Below are positions 1-8,934 of a stretch of 64,000 nt of DNA, one piece after another. The stretch comes from Ralstonia sp. TCR112 (GTDB taxonomy: Bacteria > Pseudomonadota > Gammaproteobacteria > Burkholderiales > Burkholderiaceae). Position 1 is the stretch's first letter. The number at the start of each line of letters is the position of its first letter. The stretch is from positions 1-64,000 of the forward strand of contig NZ_VOSS01000010.1 in assembly GCF_007997035.1 (NCBI RefSeq), given 5' to 3'. Both the position numbers and the translations under genes were made by a program. The notes below the pieces were generated by a model. That model was not told the origin of the DNA. It worked only from the letters and a program-made list of their open reading frames with translations, and ran no database searches.

Positions 1-14
1 AGGGGATGAAACAA

Positions 15-45
15 GGGATGGACCAACAACAAAACAACCCATCCC
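15..45 (-). terminator. weak candidate terminator downstream of the carbonic anhydrase gene
   Basis: An inverted repeat (GGGATGG at 15-21 and CCATCCC at 39-45) lies just downstream of the leftward carbonic anhydrase gene. The loop is long and only a broken T stretch (TTGTTT) follows on the minus strand, so it may not terminate efficiently. Confidence 0.3.
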
Positions 46-59
46 AAACAAAAAAGAAG

Positions 60-740
60 TCAGAACCCCACCGGACTAGGCGTACTCCCTTCCTTCCCAT
101 AATTCAGCCAAGCCTCAGCCAACTGAGCATGCAGTTCCTCATTGGAACTCGCCGCCATCCCCAGATTGCGCAGCATCCCGTCCTTCACGCCGTAAATCCA
201 GCCATGAACGGTCAGCGGTTGCCCGCGATCCCACGCGTCCTGCACGATCGTCGTCAGGCACACGTTGTTGACTTGGTGAATCACGTTGAGCTCGCACAGC
301 CGATCATGCTGATCCTGCTCACGGACCACTGTGCCGAGATACGTTTCGTGCTGCTCGGCCACGTCACGCACGTGGCGGATCCAGTTGTCAGCCAGCCCGA
401 AGCGCTGCTTGGTCAGTGCAGCCTTCACGCCCGAGCAGCCGTAGTGGCCCACCACCGTGATGTGCCGGATCTTCAGCACTTCCACCGCAAACTGCAGCAC
501 CGACAGGCAGTTCAGATCCGAGTGCACCACCACGTTGGCGATGTTGCGATGGACGAACACTTCGCCCGGCGGCAGACCGATGATCTGGTTGGCAGGCACG
601 CGCGAATCCGAGCAGCCGATCCACAGGTACTCGGGGTTCTGCTGGTTGGCCAGGTTGGAGAAGAAAGCCGGGTCTTCGGCGTTGACGCGCTCGACCCACT
701 TCCGGTTGTTTTCGAAGAGTTCCTTGATGCGATGTGGCAT
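60..740 (-). CDS. can: beta-class carbonic anhydrase
   Basis: This 226-residue protein is a beta-class carbonic anhydrase, which interconverts CO2 and bicarbonate in the cytoplasm and supplies bicarbonate to carboxylases. The zinc site is visible as Cys43-Ser-Asp45-Ser-Arg47 near the N-terminus and His99 with Cys102 in a HYGCSG motif, and the spacing fits the family. Length matches bacterial Can proteins. It is transcribed leftward and sits 23 bp downstream of aceK, so the two could be co-transcribed. Nothing appears missing. Confidence 0.95.
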   Translation of the reverse strand: MPHRIKELFENNRKWVERVNAEDPAFFSNLANQQNPEYLWIGCSDSRVPANQIIGLPPGEVFVHRNIANVVVHSDLNCLSVLQFAVEVLKIRHITVVGHYGCSGVKAALTKQRFGLADNWIRHVRDVAEQHETYLGTVVREQDQHDRLCELNVIHQVNNVCLTTIVQDAWDRGQPLTVHGWIYGVKDGMLRNLGMAASSNEELHAQLAEAWLNYGKEGSTPSPVGF

Positions 741-763
741 GGTTTCCCGTCGTGTTGAGAGAG

Positions 764-2598
764 TTAAGCGGCGGCGCGCTGCTGCGTCGTGTTGTCTTGC
801 GCGGCATTGTCGGGCGCGCTCGCCCCGTAGCGATTGACGAAGCGTTCCGCTGCGTCATACGCGTAGAAATCGTGCATCTGCCCGGAGAGCAGGCGCTCCT
901 TGTACCCCTGCCACATGGAGGCTTCGAAGAAGTCTGCGTGGTGTTTGAGGAAGGCTTCGCGCACGCGCGGGTCGCCCAGCAGGAACGTGCGGTACGTCTC
1001 CGGAAAAATGTCGTGCGGCCCGACGCTGTACCAGACCTCGCCGGACATTTCTTCTTCTTCCGTACGCGGTTCGGGCACGGTGCGGATGTTGCAGTCGGTG
1101 AGGTATTCGATCTCGTCGTAGTCGTAGAAGACCACGCGGCCGTGGCGCGTCACGCCAAAGTTCTTGTACAGCATGTCGCCCGGGAAGATGTTCGCGGCGA
1201 TGAGTTCCTTGATGGCGTTGCCGTATTCGATGATGCCGTGCTCGACCTGCGCATCGGTGCCTTCGTGCAGCCAGATGTTCAGCGGCGTCATGCGGCGCTC
1301 GATGTAGACGTGGCGGATGACGATCTCTTCGCCGCCGTCATCGCTGCGCTGGTATTCGACCATCGACGGCGCATGCTTCTCCAGCTCCTTGATGAGGTCG
1401 TCATCAAAGCGCGAGAGCGGGAACGCCACGTCGGAATACTCCAGCGTATCTGCCATGCGCCCCACGCGGTCGTGCGCTTCACAAGCTGGTACTTGCTCTT
1501 GATCTGCTCGCGCGTGGTTTCCTTGGGCGGCGGAAAGTAGTCCTTGATGACCTTGAACACGTACGGATACGACGGCAGCGTGAACACCAGCATCACGAGG
1601 CCCCGGATGCCCGGCGCGATGATGAACTTGTCGGACGAATGCTGCAGGTGATGCAGGAAGTCCCGATAGAAAAGGTTCTTGCCCTGCTTCTGCAGACCCA
1701 GCGAGGTGTAGATCTCGGCGCGCGGCTTGCGCGGCATCAGGTCACGCAGGAAGGTCACGTAGGCAGACGGAATCTCCATGTCCACCATGAAATACGAGTG
1801 CGTGAATGAGAACAGGATCAGCAGCTGCTCTTGCCGCAGCAGCACCGTGTCGAGCGACAGCTGGCCCGACGCATTGCGCAGGATCGGCACGGCCAGCGGG
1901 AACGTCTTGTCGCCGTTGATCACGCGCCCGATGATGTACGCCGCCTTGTTGCGGAAGAACAGCGACGACAGCACGTGGATCTGGAAATTCGGCGCGATGC
2001 GGAAATCGCCGAAGTGTTCGCCCACCGCGCGCACGACGTAGCCGATGTCGCGCTCCAGGTCTTCAAACGGCGCGTTGAGCTGGAAGTTGTGGACGATGCG
2101 CTCGAAGCAGGCGCCCAGGCCGTCGCGTGTGCCGGGGTAGTACGCGCGATACGTCGGCTTGGTGGGCGACTCTTCGTTCTCGATGTATTCCGTCGAGATG
2201 GCCGGGCGCACGAAGATGAAATCGTTGTTGAAGTACGAACGGTGCAGGATGCGCGTGCACACCGAGTTGAAGAAGGTCTCGGCCAGTTCCGGCTGGTGAT
2301 GGTTGGTCAGCAGGCCGATGTAGTGCAGCTTGATCTGGCGCCAGATCTCGTCGTCGATGTTCTCGGCGTCGTATTCGTCTTCCAGGATGACGGAGGCTTC
2401 ACGCACGCGCTCGTCGTAGTACGCAATGCGGTCGCGCTGCAGTTGCTGCAGGCCGGCCCAGTCCCCGGTCTCGAACGCAGTCTTGGCCTGTACGCTCACC
2501 TCGCGGAACAAGCGGTAGTGCTTGTCGAAGCCGTCGAGCATCGTGCGGGCGACGTCAAAAGCGATCTGCGACGACAGGAGCTTGGGGAAATGGGACAT
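764..2598 (-). pseudogene. aceK: isocitrate dehydrogenase kinase/phosphatase AceK, frame-disrupted
   Basis: AceK phosphorylates and dephosphorylates isocitrate dehydrogenase and so sets the split between the TCA cycle and the glyoxylate bypass. The reading frame starts at 2598 ([11 protein letters not shown]) and runs for about 374 codons, including the ATP-binding APGIRG segment. Near 1470-1476 it slips: the QLVKR part continues out of frame and the rest ([13 protein letters not shown] onward) lies in another frame down to 764. The second part holds the catalytic loop region ([11 protein letters not shown] and DYDEIEY). Restoring one base, most simply a C giving QLVKRHDRVGRM, yields a full-length protein of about 611 residues. 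Everything else is intact, so this is either a very recent pseudogene or a sequencing error. Confidence 0.88.
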
Positions 2599-2756
2599 GG
2601 CGTGTACGCGGGGAGGGCAGGGAAGCGGCAAAACCAGCAAACCAGGCAGACCTAGATTGTAGGGTCTTCGGTGCTGTGTTCGTGTCCTGAAACCGTTGCG
2701 CCTCCTTATCCGTTTGGCTGATGGCCCCGTGCCGCCAGCCGGCCTGCTCCGCCCCG

Positions 2757-3938
2757 TTACATCGTCTCTGCGTACAGCTCCCGGCCGATCAGCATGCGGC
2801 GGATTTCCGACGTGCCGGCGCCGATTTCGTACAGCTTGGCGTCGCGCCACAGGCGGCCGACCGGGAATTCGTTGATGTAGCCGTTGCCGCCCAGGATCTG
2901 GATGGCTTCGCCGGCCATCCAGGTGGCTTTTTCGGCCGTGTAGAGGATCACGCCGGCGCAGTCCTTGCGCACTTGGCGCACGTGGTCGCGGCCCAGCGAG
3001 TCAAGATTCTTGCCGACCGCGTAGAGGTACGCACGGCACGCCTGCAGCGTGGTGTACATGTCGGCCATCTTGCCCTGGATGAGCTGGAATTCGCCGATGC
3101 TCTGGCCGAATTGCTTGCGGTCGTGGATGTACGGCGTGACGACGTCCATGCAGGCCTGCATGATGCCGATCGGGCCGCCGGAGAGCACCGCGCGCTCGTA
3201 ATCCAGGCCGCTCATCAGCACCTTGGTGCCGCCGTTTTCCTGGCCGAGGATGTTTTCCACCGGCACTTCCACGTTCTCGAACACCAGCTCGCCCGTGTGC
3301 GAGCCGCGCATGCCGAGCTTGTCCAGCTTCTGCGCCACCGAGAAACCCTTCATGCCCTTCTCGACGATGAACGCCGTCATGCCGCGCGCGCCCAGTTCGG
3401 GCTCGGTCTTGGCATAGACGACCAGCACGTCGCAGTCGGGGCCATTGGTGATCCACATCTTGGTGCCGTTGAGCACGTAGCGGTCGCCTTTCAGCTCCGC
3501 GCGCAGCTTCATGCTGACGACGTCCGACCCGGCATTCGGCTCGCTCATGGCCAGCGCGCCCACCCATTCGCCGGAAACCAGCTTGGGCAGGTATTTGGCC
3601 TTCTGGGCCGCCGTGCCGTTGCGGTGGATCTGGTTCACGCACAGGTTCGAGTGCGCGCCATACGACAGGCCCACCGACGCCGATGCGCGGCTGATTTCTT
3701 CCATGGCGATCATGTGCGCCAGGTAGCCCATGTTGGCGCCGCCGTACTCCTCGGCCACCGTGATGCCCAGCACGCCCAGCTCGCCCATCTTGCGCCACGC
3801 ATCCATCGGGAACTGGTCGGTGCGGTCGATTTCGCCGGCACGCGGTGCCAGCTCGCCCTGCGCCCAATCGCGCACGGCCGAACGCAGCATCTCGATGTCT
3901 TCGCCCAAGTCGAATTTCAGGCCGGGCAGATCAATCAT
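2757..3938 (-). CDS. ivd: isovaleryl-CoA dehydrogenase
   Basis: This 393-residue FAD enzyme of the acyl-CoA dehydrogenase family oxidises isovaleryl-CoA to 3-methylcrotonyl-CoA in leucine degradation and passes electrons to ETF. The three acyl-CoA dehydrogenase domains are complete. The position of the catalytic base, Glu248 in GLDYERAV, is the one typical of isovaleryl-CoA rather than short-chain dehydrogenases. The FAD-binding MSEPNAGSD and the C-terminal QILGGNGY motifs are present. It is preceded by the MerR-type regulator gene liuR, and the intergenic gap holds a promoter overlapped by a perfect palindrome (4059-4087). The other leucine catabolic genes (liuB, C, D) are not in the window. 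Confidence 0.95.
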   Translation of the reverse strand: MIDLPGLKFDLGEDIEMLRSAVRDWAQGELAPRAGEIDRTDQFPMDAWRKMGELGVLGITVAEEYGGANMGYLAHMIAMEEISRASASVGLSYGAHSNLCVNQIHRNGTAAQKAKYLPKLVSGEWVGALAMSEPNAGSDVVSMKLRAELKGDRYVLNGTKMWITNGPDCDVLVVYAKTEPELGARGMTAFIVEKGMKGFSVAQKLDKLGMRGSHTGELVFENVEVPVENILGQENGGTKVLMSGLDYERAVLSGGPIGIMQACMDVVTPYIHDRKQFGQSIGEFQLIQGKMADMYTTLQACRAYLYAVGKNLDSLGRDHVRQVRKDCAGVILYTAEKATWMAGEAIQILGGNGYINEFPVGRLWRDAKLYEIGAGTSEIRRMLIGRELYAETM

Positions 3939-4058
3939 GGTGGTCTCCTTGGGCGCGGTTCAAGCCGCGGTGTCTCGGGTAAGTGGTCTGGCGCTGTGCG
4001 GTGCGCGCCGCTTGTGGCAGGCGCACCGGTGCCGGGAGGGTGTTGCGAGGTGTTGCGT

Positions 4059-4087
4059 ATTGTATTGACGTTTACGTAAACGTCAAT
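4059..4087 (-). promoter_or_regulatory. ivd promoter with perfect palindromic operator
   Basis: A perfect 24-bp palindrome covers 4064-4087: half-site ATTGACGTTTAC followed by its exact reverse complement. Read leftward, it embeds a sigma70-like promoter, -35 TTGACG at 4081-4086 and -10 TACAAT at 4059-4064 with a 16-bp spacer. It faces ivd, whose start codon is about 110 bp downstream of the expected transcription start. A near copy lies on the other side of liuR (4705-4728), so LiuR is the likely ligand. Regulator identity is inference; the palindrome is directly seen. Confidence 0.8.
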
Positions 4088-4113
4088 GACTGGCGATTAC
4101 GTAGATTTGCGGA

Positions 4114-4611
4114 TCAGGCGGCCTTGCGTCGCTTGGGCGGCTTGCCCGCGCCGGCCTGCGCATCCTCCAGCAGCTGGCGACACTGCCGTTCGTGCTGGTC
4201 GATCTCGGCCAGTTGCGCGTTCAGGTCTTCCAGCTGCTGCGTGAGCACCGCACGGTGTTGCGCCAGCGAGGCCAGGAAGCGCTCCAGCTGCGGCACCGTA
4301 TCGCGTGGCGATTCGTACAGATCGAGAATCTCCTTGATCTCGCCGAGCGACAGGCCGAGTCGCTTGCCGCGCAAGGTCAGCTTCAGGCGCGTGCGCTCGC
4401 CGGCTGAATACACCCGTCGACGTCCGCCCGGCCCTTGGCGGTCCGGAGCGAGCAGGCCCTGATCCTCATAGAAGCGGATGGCGCGCGGCGTGATGTCGAA
4501 CTCGCGTGCAAGATCGGTGATGGTGAAGCTTGCGTCGGCAAGCGCGCCGGCATCGCCCGATTCAAGATCGGCGGCAAGCGCGGCGGCGGCAGACGGAGTG
4601 GAGGCAGACAT
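4114..4611 (-). CDS. liuR: MerR-family transcriptional regulator of leucine/isovalerate catabolism (LiuR-like)
   Basis: This 165-residue protein is a DNA-binding regulator of the MerR family. The winged helix-turn-helix occupies roughly residues 28-95 (FTITDLAREFDITPRAIRFYEDQGLL and the following RRRVYSAGERTRL wing) and is followed by a coiled-coil dimerisation helix (about 105-150) and a basic tail. It lacks the conserved metal-binding cysteines of metal-sensing MerR proteins, as expected for the LiuR branch. The ATG at 4611 is chosen because it gives the usual length; the frame stays open far upstream. It sits between two matching palindromes, next to ivd, which supports the LiuR assignment. 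Confidence 0.85.
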   Translation of the reverse strand: MSASTPSAAAALAADLESGDAGALADASFTITDLAREFDITPRAIRFYEDQGLLAPDRQGPGGRRRVYSAGERTRLKLTLRGKRLGLSLGEIKEILDLYESPRDTVPQLERFLASLAQHRAVLTQQLEDLNAQLAEIDQHERQCRQLLEDAQAGAGKPPKRRKAA

Positions 4612-4704
4612 ACGGCGGGAGCGGAGTAACGACAGAGGTGTGATGACACATGCACGCCAGCCAGCGACATTAAGTTTTCGCTTAAGATGGATGACCGGCG
4701 GCGA

Positions 4705-4728
4705 ATTGACGTTTACGTTAGCGTCAAT
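4705..4728. promoter_or_regulatory. imperfect palindromic operator between liuR and the hydrolase gene
   Basis: A 24-bp sequence with half-sites ATTGACGTTTAC and GTTAGCGTCAAT is a near copy of the perfect palindrome upstream of ivd, with only two mismatched pairs between its arms. It lies in the divergent gap between liuR (start 4611) and the hydrolase (start 4795) and could serve autoregulation and the rightward operon. No clear -10 box follows it in either direction. Confidence 0.7.
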
Positions 4729-4794
4729 GGCGCCAAACCGCAATCGCAGAGACCGCCCGAAGCCCTCAAAGGCGGCGACCGAGACCCCATCCAC

Positions 4795-5874
4795 ATGAAC
4801 GCGCTCGAACACCAACTCGACTATCCCTTTGGCGACACGCTTCCCGAAGGCGGCACGCGGTTTGAAGTCGCCCCCGGCGTCTACTGGCTGCGCATGCCGC
4901 TGCCGTTTGCGCTCGATCACATCAACCTCTGGCTGCTGCGCGATCGGCAGGACGGGCAGGACGGCTGGACGATCGTCGATTGCGGCATCAACCACGAAGC
5001 AATTCGCGGGTATTGGGAAACGATCTTCGCGAAGCACCTCGATGGCCTGCCGGTGCTGCGCGTGCTGGTCACGCACTGCCATCCGGATCATGTCGGCCTG
5101 TCGAACTGGCTGTGCGAAGGCGGCGACGAAAAACGCTGGAACGTGCGTCTGTGGATGAGCCTGGGCGACTACGCCTTCGCCCGCATGCTGGTGGGCGGCA
5201 CCGGCGCGTCGAACGCCGGCGGCGAATTCGCCGCGCGCCATTTCGAGCGCCACGGCTTGACGGACCCGGCCTCCATCGAAGGCATCCGCAACCGCAAGGA
5301 TTACTACAGCACGCTCGTGCCGGGCGTGCCCAGCCAGTACCGCCGCCTGATGGACGGCAACGTCGTCGCCATCGGCCAGCACAAGTGGCGTGTCATTACC
5401 GGCTTTGGCCATGCGCCCGAGCACGTCGCGCTCTACAGCGAAGACGCCAACGTGCTGATTTCCGGCGACATGGTCCTGCCCCGCATTTCCACCAACGTGA
5501 GCGTGTTCGATCTGGAGCCTGAAGCCGATTCGCTCACGCTGTATCTGGATTCGCTCGGCAAGTACGAGCCGCTGCCCAAGGACGTGCTGATTCTGCCGTC
5601 GCACGGGCGGCCCTTCCGCGGGCTGCATACGCGCATCCAGCAACTGCGGGACCACCATGCGGATCGCCTGGCCGAAACGTTGGCTGCATGCAAGGCCGCC
5701 CCGCAATCGGCCCGCGACATCGTCAACGTCATCTTCAAGCGCCAGTTTGACGTGCACCAGATGACCTTTGCGATGGGCGAGGCGCTCGCCCACCTGCACG
5801 CGCTGTGGCATCGCGGTGAACTGGTGCGCGAAACCGGCGCTGACGGTATCGTTCGATTCCACGCAGCAACGTAA
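4795..5874 (+). CDS. metallo-beta-lactamase-fold hydrolase
   Basis: This 359-residue cytoplasmic protein has the metallo-beta-lactamase fold. The metal-binding signature His94-x-His96-x-Asp98-His99 (THCHPDH) is intact, and later ligands are plausible in FGHAPEH and SGDMVLP. Proteins of this type with a C-terminal helical extension are often thioesterase or glyoxalase-II-like, and the position opposite liuR suggests a job on an acyl-CoA or related intermediate, but the substrate cannot be told. An upstream in-frame start at 4687 would run through the operator at 4705-4728, so the ATG at 4795 is preferred. The next gene follows after 34 bp. Confidence 0.85.
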   Translation: MNALEHQLDYPFGDTLPEGGTRFEVAPGVYWLRMPLPFALDHINLWLLRDRQDGQDGWTIVDCGINHEAIRGYWETIFAKHLDGLPVLRVLVTHCHPDHVGLSNWLCEGGDEKRWNVRLWMSLGDYAFARMLVGGTGASNAGGEFAARHFERHGLTDPASIEGIRNRKDYYSTLVPGVPSQYRRLMDGNVVAIGQHKWRVITGFGHAPEHVALYSEDANVLISGDMVLPRISTNVSVFDLEPEADSLTLYLDSLGKYEPLPKDVLILPSHGRPFRGLHTRIQQLRDHHADRLAETLAACKAAPQSARDIVNVIFKRQFDVHQMTFAMGEALAHLHALWHRGELVRETGADGIVRFHAAT

Positions 5875-5908
5875 GCTGCACAACTGCCGCCATTCACCGG
5901 AGCCGACC

Positions 5909-6295
5909 ATGGCTGACCAGCATGACGTTCTCGACGACAGCGCCGTCGTCCTACCGTTTCCCGCGCAAACGCCGACTGCGCCGTATTACGCCGTGATCTT
6001 CGCCTCCACCCGCACCGACGGCGACAACGGCTACGGCGCCATGGCCGACCGCATGGTGGAACTGGCCCGCAGCATGCCGGGCTTTCTCGGCATCGAATCC
6101 GTGCGCGATGAGCTGGCCGGCGACCAGGGGCGGCCGGGCATCACCGTCTCGTATTGGTCGTCGCTGGAGGCCATTCGCGAGTGGAAGAACCAGAGCGACC
6201 ACCTTGCCGCGCAGAAGCTAGGGCGCGAGCAGTGGTATGCGTCGTACCACCTGCGCATTGCCAAGGTGGAGTACGACTATGGATTTGTGCGATAA
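5909..6295 (+). CDS. antibiotic biosynthesis monooxygenase (ABM) domain protein
   Basis: This 128-residue protein belongs to the ABM-domain dimeric alpha/beta-barrel family, seen from the PYYAVIFASTRT strand, the MVELARSMPGFLGIES helix-strand unit and the later VSYWSSLEAIREWKNQSDH segment. Members include small oxygenases and heme- or quinone-modifying enzymes, but many are uncharacterised. It follows the hydrolase gene by 34 bp and ends just before a strong bidirectional terminator, so the two probably form one transcript. Function not determinable from sequence. Confidence 0.85.
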   Translation: MADQHDVLDDSAVVLPFPAQTPTAPYYAVIFASTRTDGDNGYGAMADRMVELARSMPGFLGIESVRDELAGDQGRPGITVSYWSSLEAIREWKNQSDHLAAQKLGREQWYASYHLRIAKVEYDYGFVR

Positions 6296-6317
6296 CGCAT
6301 CGCTCCGACCGACAAAA

Positions 6318-6343
6318 AACCCGCCAATTGGCGGGTTCTTTTT
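6318..6343. terminator. bidirectional intrinsic terminator
   Basis: The stem AACCCGCC / GGCGGGTT (6318-6337, loop AATT) is flanked by A residues on the left and a T run on the right. It sits between the ABM gene (plus) and the BtuF-like gene (minus), two convergent genes. Confidence 0.85.
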
Positions 6344-6363
6344 TGTGCGCACCGCTGGAAGAT

Positions 6364-7209
6364 CTAACGCAGCGTCTTCGCAAATTGCCCCAGGTACCGC
6401 ACGCCGTCGATCGCGCGGCTCCCGTACCACGACACCATCTCGCCATCGACGAGATAGACGGGCTTGCCGATCTGCTTTTCCAGCGCGTCGACATGCTCGT
6501 CGGTAAAGCTGTAAGGCTCGGTGGAGAGCAGCACGCAGTCGATGTTGCGCACGACATCATCGCTCCAGCGGAACGTCGGGTAGCGCGTGTCGGCCCGGTT
6601 GGGGCGGGCGCAATCGCCGCTCTTGTCGGTGCCGCATTGCACGGGCGTCGGATCGTCGGGCCAGGTGTGGCAGTTGACGAGCTTGAGCATGCGGGAGATG
6701 TACGTGTCGCGCGACACCGTCATCCACGGGTCTTGCCAGATGGCGTACAGCACGCGATGCGGCAGGAAGTGGCGGCCGCGCAGCGCCTCCAGCTCCTGCG
6801 TCAGCGCATCCGACAACTTTTGCGCCTGCGCTTCGCGGCGAAAGATGCCGCCCAGCAGCTGGTACAGCGCGAGATTGTCTTCCGGGGAGCAAGGATGCGT
6901 GACGATGATGTGCGGGATGAACTCGCGCAGCTTGTCGACGGTCGGGCGCGTGTTCTCGTCAATGTTGACGATCACGTGCGTGGGGGCCAGCTCGCGGAGC
7001 TTGTCGAGTTTGACGGTCTTGGTGCCGCCTACCTTCGGCACGTTGCGCACCGCTTCGCGCGGGTGGATGCAGAAGCCGGTGCGGGCGACGAGCTGATCGC
7101 CCAGGTCGAGCGAGAACAGCAGATCGGTAATCGAAGGCACCAGGCTGGCAATGCGCGGTGCGGTGTCGACGGGGGCGTGGGCAAGCCCAGCCGCATCGGT
7201 GTAAGTCAT
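6364..7209 (-). CDS. helical-backbone metal receptor / BtuF-like binding protein without signal peptide
   Basis: This 281-residue protein resembles the helical-backbone substrate-binding proteins for cobalamin and ferric siderophores (PRIASLVPSITDLLFSL and TKTVKLDKLRELAPTHVIVN are typical). It starts MTYTDAAGLAHAPVD and has no hydrophobic signal sequence, so as written it would stay in the cytoplasm. Several cysteines sit in the middle (NCHTW, QCGTD, GDCAR), unusual for a simple binding protein. Its ATG overlaps the stop of the upstream dehydrogenase gene (ATGA), implying translational coupling. No permease or ATPase gene is nearby. It may be a cobalamin-binding or other metal-cofactor protein; I would not assign more. 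Confidence 0.75.
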   Translation of the reverse strand: MTYTDAAGLAHAPVDTAPRIASLVPSITDLLFSLDLGDQLVARTGFCIHPREAVRNVPKVGGTKTVKLDKLRELAPTHVIVNIDENTRPTVDKLREFIPHIIVTHPCSPEDNLALYQLLGGIFRREAQAQKLSDALTQELEALRGRHFLPHRVLYAIWQDPWMTVSRDTYISRMLKLVNCHTWPDDPTPVQCGTDKSGDCARPNRADTRYPTFRWSDDVVRNIDCVLLSTEPYSFTDEHVDALEKQIGKPVYLVDGEMVSWYGSRAIDGVRYLGQFAKTLR

Positions 7210-8006
7210 GACGAAATCTCGGGGTTGCGGGGTTTGCGCCCGGCGCGCGCAAACGCAAAGTCATAGAGCCCGCGCGGCAGCACGTGCAGCAGCTTGGCAA
7301 CGACGCCCATTTGCCATGGCAGCACCGTGAAGCGCACGCCGCGATGGATCGCATTCACGGCTTTTTGCGCGAAGCGGTCCACCGGCATCAGGAAAGGCAT
7401 CGGATACGGGTTGTGTTCCGTCATCGGCGTGCGGATGTAGCCGGGCGCGATTGTCACGACGCGCAAGCCCAACGGGCTGAACTCCACGCGCAGGCTCTCC
7501 ATCAGTTTGATGACCGCCGATTTGGACGCGCTGTAGGCCGCCGCACCGGGCAAGCCGCGCACGCCCGCCACGCTGGCAATGCCGACCAGCGTGCCGCCGG
7601 GCCGCCCCGGCTTCGCACGTGCCAGCATCGGCGTGACGAACGGCTGGAACGTGTTGAGCACGCCCATCCAGTTGGTGTCCATTACGGCTGCAAAGGCTTT
7701 CAGGTCGCCCGGTTCGCGCAAGTCCGTGCCGACCGAGATGCCGGCGTTGGCGATCACCACGTCGGGCACGCCGACCTTGGCGATGAATGCGCTGGCCACG
7801 TCGCGCATCGATTCGGCGCTGCGCACGTCGGCGGCGTAGCAATGGCAGCGGCTCTGGATGCCGGCCGGCAGCGTCTGCACAAACTCATGGAGCACGTCGA
7901 CACGCCGCGCGACCAGCCCGATCGTGGCGCCCTGCGCTGCGTATTGACGTGCCAATGCCTGGCCGATGCCGCTGGAAGCGCCGGTGATGAAGACGGTCTC
8001 GCTCAT
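7206..8006 (-). CDS. short-chain dehydrogenase/reductase
   Basis: This 266-residue classical SDR has the NAD(P)-binding TGASSGIG motif at the N-terminus, the NAG motif (VIANAGIS), a catalytic Ser in GIASVAG and the YSASKSA Tyr-Lys pair. The Arg pair after the first strand (LVARR) suggests NADP. Substrate unknown. The ATG at 8006 is chosen because the Rossmann strand then starts within six residues; a longer N-terminus (to 8084) would not fit the family. It is translationally coupled to the next gene by a 4-bp overlap and follows dsbA in the same direction after a terminator hairpin. Confidence 0.88.
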   Translation of the reverse strand: MSETVFITGASSGIGQALARQYAAQGATIGLVARRVDVLHEFVQTLPAGIQSRCHCYAADVRSAESMRDVASAFIAKVGVPDVVIANAGISVGTDLREPGDLKAFAAVMDTNWMGVLNTFQPFVTPMLARAKPGRPGGTLVGIASVAGVRGLPGAAAYSASKSAVIKLMESLRVEFSPLGLRVVTIAPGYIRTPMTEHNPYPMPFLMPVDRFAQKAVNAIHRGVRFTVLPWQMGVVAKLLHVLPRGLYDFAFARAGRKPRNPEISS

Positions 8007-8042
8007 GTCGATGTCCTGTTGGTGCGAAGAAGGCCGAGGCAC

Positions 8043-8069
8043 AAAAAACGCCCGCACAGGGGCGGGCGT
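8043..8069 (-). terminator. intrinsic terminator of the dsbA transcript
   Basis: On the minus strand the stem ACGCCCGC / GCGGGCGT (8048-8069) is followed directly by a run of six T residues. It separates dsbA from the downstream dehydrogenase gene. Confidence 0.75.
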
Positions 8070-8117
8070 CGATGGCGGTGTCACGCCCGGGCGGATGCCC
8101 GGAAACGCGGCAACCGG

Positions 8118-8774
8118 TCACATCTTGCGGTTGCGCACCTGGTCGACGAGGTAGTCGAGCGTCTGCGCGGCGCCCACGTTGCTGCCGGCATCGGCCGGCG
8201 ACGTGGTGTACTTGCCCTGCACCACGACGGTCGGCACGCCTTCGATCTTGTACTGATCGGCCAGTTGCGCGGCGCGTTTCGTATTGGCATTCACACTGAA
8301 CGAGTTGTAGGTGTCGCGGAACTGCTTTTCGTCGACGCCGTTGGCGGCCATGAACTTCGCAATGTCATCCAGTTCGGACATCGAGCGGTAGTTCTTGTGC
8401 AGTTGGTCGAACACGCGGTCATGCAGCGTCTTGCCGCTGGCGTCCTTGGCGTCGAGCTTGCCGAGCGCTTCCAGCGTGTAATAGATGCGCGTATGCGGTT
8501 CCAGCTTGGCATTGAAGGCCACCGGCACGCGCTTGATCACCACGTCCTTGCCTTGCTTGGCGACCCACGCCGTCCAGGTGTTTTCAAAGTCGTAGCAGTG
8601 CGGGCAGCCGTACCAGAAGAACTCGGTCACTTCGATCTTGCCTGCGGGCACGGGCTGCGGCGTTTGCAGCACTTTGTATTCCTTGCCGGCGGTGGGCGCG
8701 GCGTTGGCCGGCGCGGTCATCAGGAAGCCGGCGCCGGTGGCGAGGGCGATCAGGAAAGCAGCGAGTTTTTTCAT
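8118..8774 (-). CDS. dsbA: periplasmic thiol:disulfide interchange protein DsbA
   Basis: This 218-residue protein forms disulfide bonds in exported proteins in the periplasm. A Sec signal peptide covers about residues 1-25 (MKKLAAFLIALATG...PANA). The thioredoxin-fold active site is Cys57-Pro-His-Cys60, the classical DsbA CPHC, and the cis-proline loop is seen in EGVPTVVV near the C-terminus. Length is normal. It follows the SPOR protein and argS in the same direction, an order I recall from Ralstonia and Burkholderia, and ends before a clear terminator. Confidence 0.93.
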   Translation of the reverse strand: MKKLAAFLIALATGAGFLMTAPANAAPTAGKEYKVLQTPQPVPAGKIEVTEFFWYGCPHCYDFENTWTAWVAKQGKDVVIKRVPVAFNAKLEPHTRIYYTLEALGKLDAKDASGKTLHDRVFDQLHKNYRSMSELDDIAKFMAANGVDEKQFRDTYNSFSVNANTKRAAQLADQYKIEGVPTVVVQGKYTTSPADAGSNVGAAQTLDYLVDQVRNRKM

Positions 8775-8934
8775 GGTGAATGGACGACGAATTAGACGAC
8801 GAACTGGACGAAGCGACGGAAAAACCAGCGAAATCCAGCGCAGAACCGACAGACGCCGCTGTCAGCGTCACTGAGACTCAGGTTTCTGACCGATCACAGC
8901 CCGCCGGGTTCACAGCGGGCTGCACGACTTGACG

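Noticed and set aside
2721-4079. A 452-codon plus-strand frame across ivd
   Set aside because: It is the GC-bias shadow of isovaleryl-CoA dehydrogenase.
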